This document shows positions 60,544 to 61,976 of a stretch of 61,976 nucleotides of DNA, piece by piece. Source of the DNA: Bacteroidales bacterium (lineage in GTDB: Bacteria; Bacteroidota; Bacteroidia; Bacteroidales; UBA932); the NCBI GenBank assembly GCA_017962165.1, contig JAGCVW010000005.1:1-61976 (forward strand), read 5' to 3'. The notes beneath the pieces are model-generated. The model was not told the origin of the DNA. It did no database searches and saw only the letters and a program-made list of their open reading frames with translations. Numbering within the stretch: position 1 is the stretch's first letter; each line of letters starts with the position of its first letter. The position numbers and the translations under genes were made by a program.

Positions 60544-61890
60544 CTAGAGTTCCCAGCCGGGTTCGTAGTCGCGGGTGAAGAGGGCGGAGGCTTCAGGGGA
60601 AGGATTCACCAACTCACCGGACACGGGATTGACGGCGATGGAAGCGCCGACGCGCTGGGCGATGTTGCCGAGCTGAACCAGCTGTGTGCTGATGCAGGCG
60701 TCGCGGATGGTGGAGTTGAGTGGCGAGCCCGTGCGGATAGCTGCGAACCAATTCTTGAAATGGATCTGGTCGAGGCGCTCCGAAGGGTTGATAAGGTTGC
60801 CCGGCTCGAAAGTGAGTTCGCTGGTCTCATGCTTGATCACTGCGCCCTTCATGTCGAGGATTTTGTACTCGTTGCCTCCGCCAAGGAGCACCGTGCCGTT
60901 CTCACCGTAGAAGGCGACGCCCACGCCGTATCCGTCGACGGGAGTGCTGTTGCAGCTGCGCCCTTCCCAGGAGCCGGCCGCCGCGTCGCCGAACTGGTAG
61001 GTGATCATCTGGGTGTCGGGCCACTCCCAATCGTCGTGGTAGCGGAAGCGTCCGCCCACAGACTCGACGAGAGTAGGGTATTCGACTCCGAGGCCCCAGC
61101 GCAGGATATCCACGAAGTGGGTTCCGTTGTTGAGCGCTTCGCCGGTGCCCCAGCGGTAGAACCAGTGCCAATTGTAGTGGATATAGTTGTCGTGGAACTC
61201 GCTCACGCGCGGAGCCGGTCCCTGCCAAAGGTCCCAGTCAAGTTCGGCGGGCACGGGCACGGCCTTCCCCCTGCCGATTGACGGTCTGTTGGCGGTGTAC
61301 CACGACTTGGCGTAGCGCACACGGCCGATGCTCCCGCCCCTTACCTCGTCGATGGCGGCGATGATATTGGGCCATGAACGGCGCTGGTTGCCAGCCGTAA
61401 TCACCAGCTCGGGGTGCTTGGCCGCCTCCTCGAGTATTCGGTAGTTCTCTGAAGGGCAGTAGCTTGATGGTTTCTCAAGATAGACGTGCTTACCTGCCTG
61501 GAGGGCCATGATCGCAGCCTTGGCGTGCCAGTGGTCGGGCATAGCTATCACCGCGGCATCGAAGTCGCGGCTCTCCATGAACTTGCGGATGTCGGCGAAG
61601 CCCTTGGGGCGCTTGCCAGTCTGAGACTCTATCTGCGCAAGACACTTGTCGAGAGCGCGTGAGTCGCAGTCACAGATGCATGTAACCTCGCAGAGTGGCA
61701 TCTTAGCGAAACTGCTCGCAAGGGCGAGACCGCGGGAGTTGACGCCCACAACGCCGACACGGATCAGATCGTTAGCCCCGATGATTTTCCCTTTTGTGCG
61801 CGACATTGCGCCTGCGCTGAAAAGACTTCCCGAGGAGAGGGCTGCAGTGGCGAGAGCAGCCTGTCGGATAAATTCTCGTCTGGTACTCAT
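60544..61890 (-). CDS. Gfo/Idh/MocA-family oxidoreductase with Tat signal
   Basis: The 448-residue protein starts with a twin-arginine signal (STRREFIRQAALATAALSSG), so it should be exported folded. The N-terminal Rossmann domain (IRVGVVGVNSRGLALASSF) and the EKPSSYCPSENYRILEEAAK segment, with the Lys typical of the family, are followed by the C-terminal alpha/beta substrate domain (NYIHYNWHWFYRWGTGEALN NGTH). Exported members in Bacteroidota act on sugars or glycosides, some by an oxidation-elimination route; the substrate here is unknown. Its ATG overlaps the stop of the upstream gene as ATGA. Confidence 0.88.
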   Translation of the reverse strand: MSTRREFIRQAALATAALSSGSLFSAGAMSRTKGKIIGANDLIRVGVVGVNSRGLALASSFAKMPLCEVTCICDCDSRALDKCLAQIESQTGKRPKGFADIRKFMESRDFDAAVIAMPDHWHAKAAIMALQAGKHVYLEKPSSYCPSENYRILEEAAKHPELVITAGNQRRSWPNIIAAIDEVRGGSIGRVRYAKSWYTANRPSIGRGKAVPVPAELDWDLWQGPAPRVSEFHDNYIHYNWHWFYRWGTGEALNNGTHFVDILRWGLGVEYPTLVESVGGRFRYHDDWEWPDTQMITYQFGDAAAGSWEGRSCNSTPVDGYGVGVAFYGENGTVLLGGGNEYKILDMKGAVIKHETSELTFEPGNLINPSERLDQIHFKNWFAAIRTGSPLNSTIRDACISTQLVQLGNIAQRVGASIAVNPVSGELVNPSPEASALFTRDYEPGWEL

Positions 61891-61976
61891 ATCTTGAATA
61901 TTTTTCTGATTAACAAAACAAGAAGCCTAATTATCGCAATCGACACATAAAGCCCGAGCCCGAAGCACACCACATA
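61887..61976 (-). CDS. C-terminal end of a membrane protein, cut by the window edge
   Basis: Twenty-nine codons are open from the window edge to a TGA that overlaps the ATG of the oxidoreductase (ATGA). They read as a hydrophobic segment with a short basic tail (LYVSIAIIRLLVLLIRKIFK I), that is, a terminal membrane helix. Start and identity lie outside the window. The overlap indicates an operon with the oxidoreductase. Confidence 0.55.
   Translation of the reverse strand, partial: YVVCFGLGLYVSIAIIRLLVLLIRKIFKI

Overview
The window looks like a chromosomal segment from a high-GC member of the Bacteroidales (Bacteroidota), probably a gut commensal. The reasons are SusC/SusD outer-membrane pairs, many lipoproteins, fimbrillin-like proteins, a SecD-SecF fusion, an EF-G2-type elongation factor, a bacterial serine palmitoyltransferase, and repeated matches to the Bacteroidota -7 promoter box TAnnTTTG. 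No rRNA or tRNA gene was recognised. The exact genus cannot be read from the sequence.

Layout. 0-13.4 kb is mostly housekeeping: a cut-off small lipoprotein, galM, an Xre-type regulator, a RAYT-like HUH transposase-family gene flanked by inverted REP-like palindromes, fusA2, rnhB-mrp-mutS, a second Xre regulator and secDF. 13.4-16.3 kb is a plus-strand operon: a PD40 propeller protein, an NfeD-like protein and flotillin-like FloA. 16.3-24.3 kb is an AT-richer island with a 2030-residue SpvB/RHS polymorphic toxin, a candidate immunity gene and two unknown genes. The island lies between two slightly divergent copies of the 3' end of malQ.

24.3-39.6 kb is a minus-strand alpha-glucan (starch/maltodextrin) utilisation locus: susC, susD, a SusE/F-like lipoprotein, a terminator and a new promoter, a SusG-like amylase, a CotH-type protein, a rare double-GH13 fusion ending in a SusA-like half, and malQ. 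39.8-48.0 kb is a divergent plus-strand locus: susC, susD, a GH30 glycosidase and a glycan-binding lipoprotein broken by an in-frame TAG. 48.2-56.1 kb holds a 50-residue small ORF, a fimbrillin-like lipoprotein, a 1187-residue multi-module GH13 amylase and two more fimbrillin-like lipoproteins. A convergent SLC45-like MFS transporter follows and may import the sugars released. 57.5-59.5 kb encodes serine palmitoyltransferase and a short-chain dehydrogenase, a likely sphingolipid pair. A 1.06-kb gene-free stretch follows, filled with tandem repeats and foldable palindromes. The window ends with a Tat-signal Gfo/Idh/MocA oxidoreductase and the tail of a membrane protein.

The most unusual signals are: the malQ 3'-end duplication flanking the RHS island; the RAYT gene with inverted REPs; a roughly 125-bp nested palindromic element in three intergenic places; a 51-bp repeat with GGCGC boxes alternately 21 and 30 bp apart at two distant loci; the GH13-GH13 fusion; and an amylase co-transcribed with fimbrillin-like lipoproteins. 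All calls are from reading the sequence; no database search was possible.
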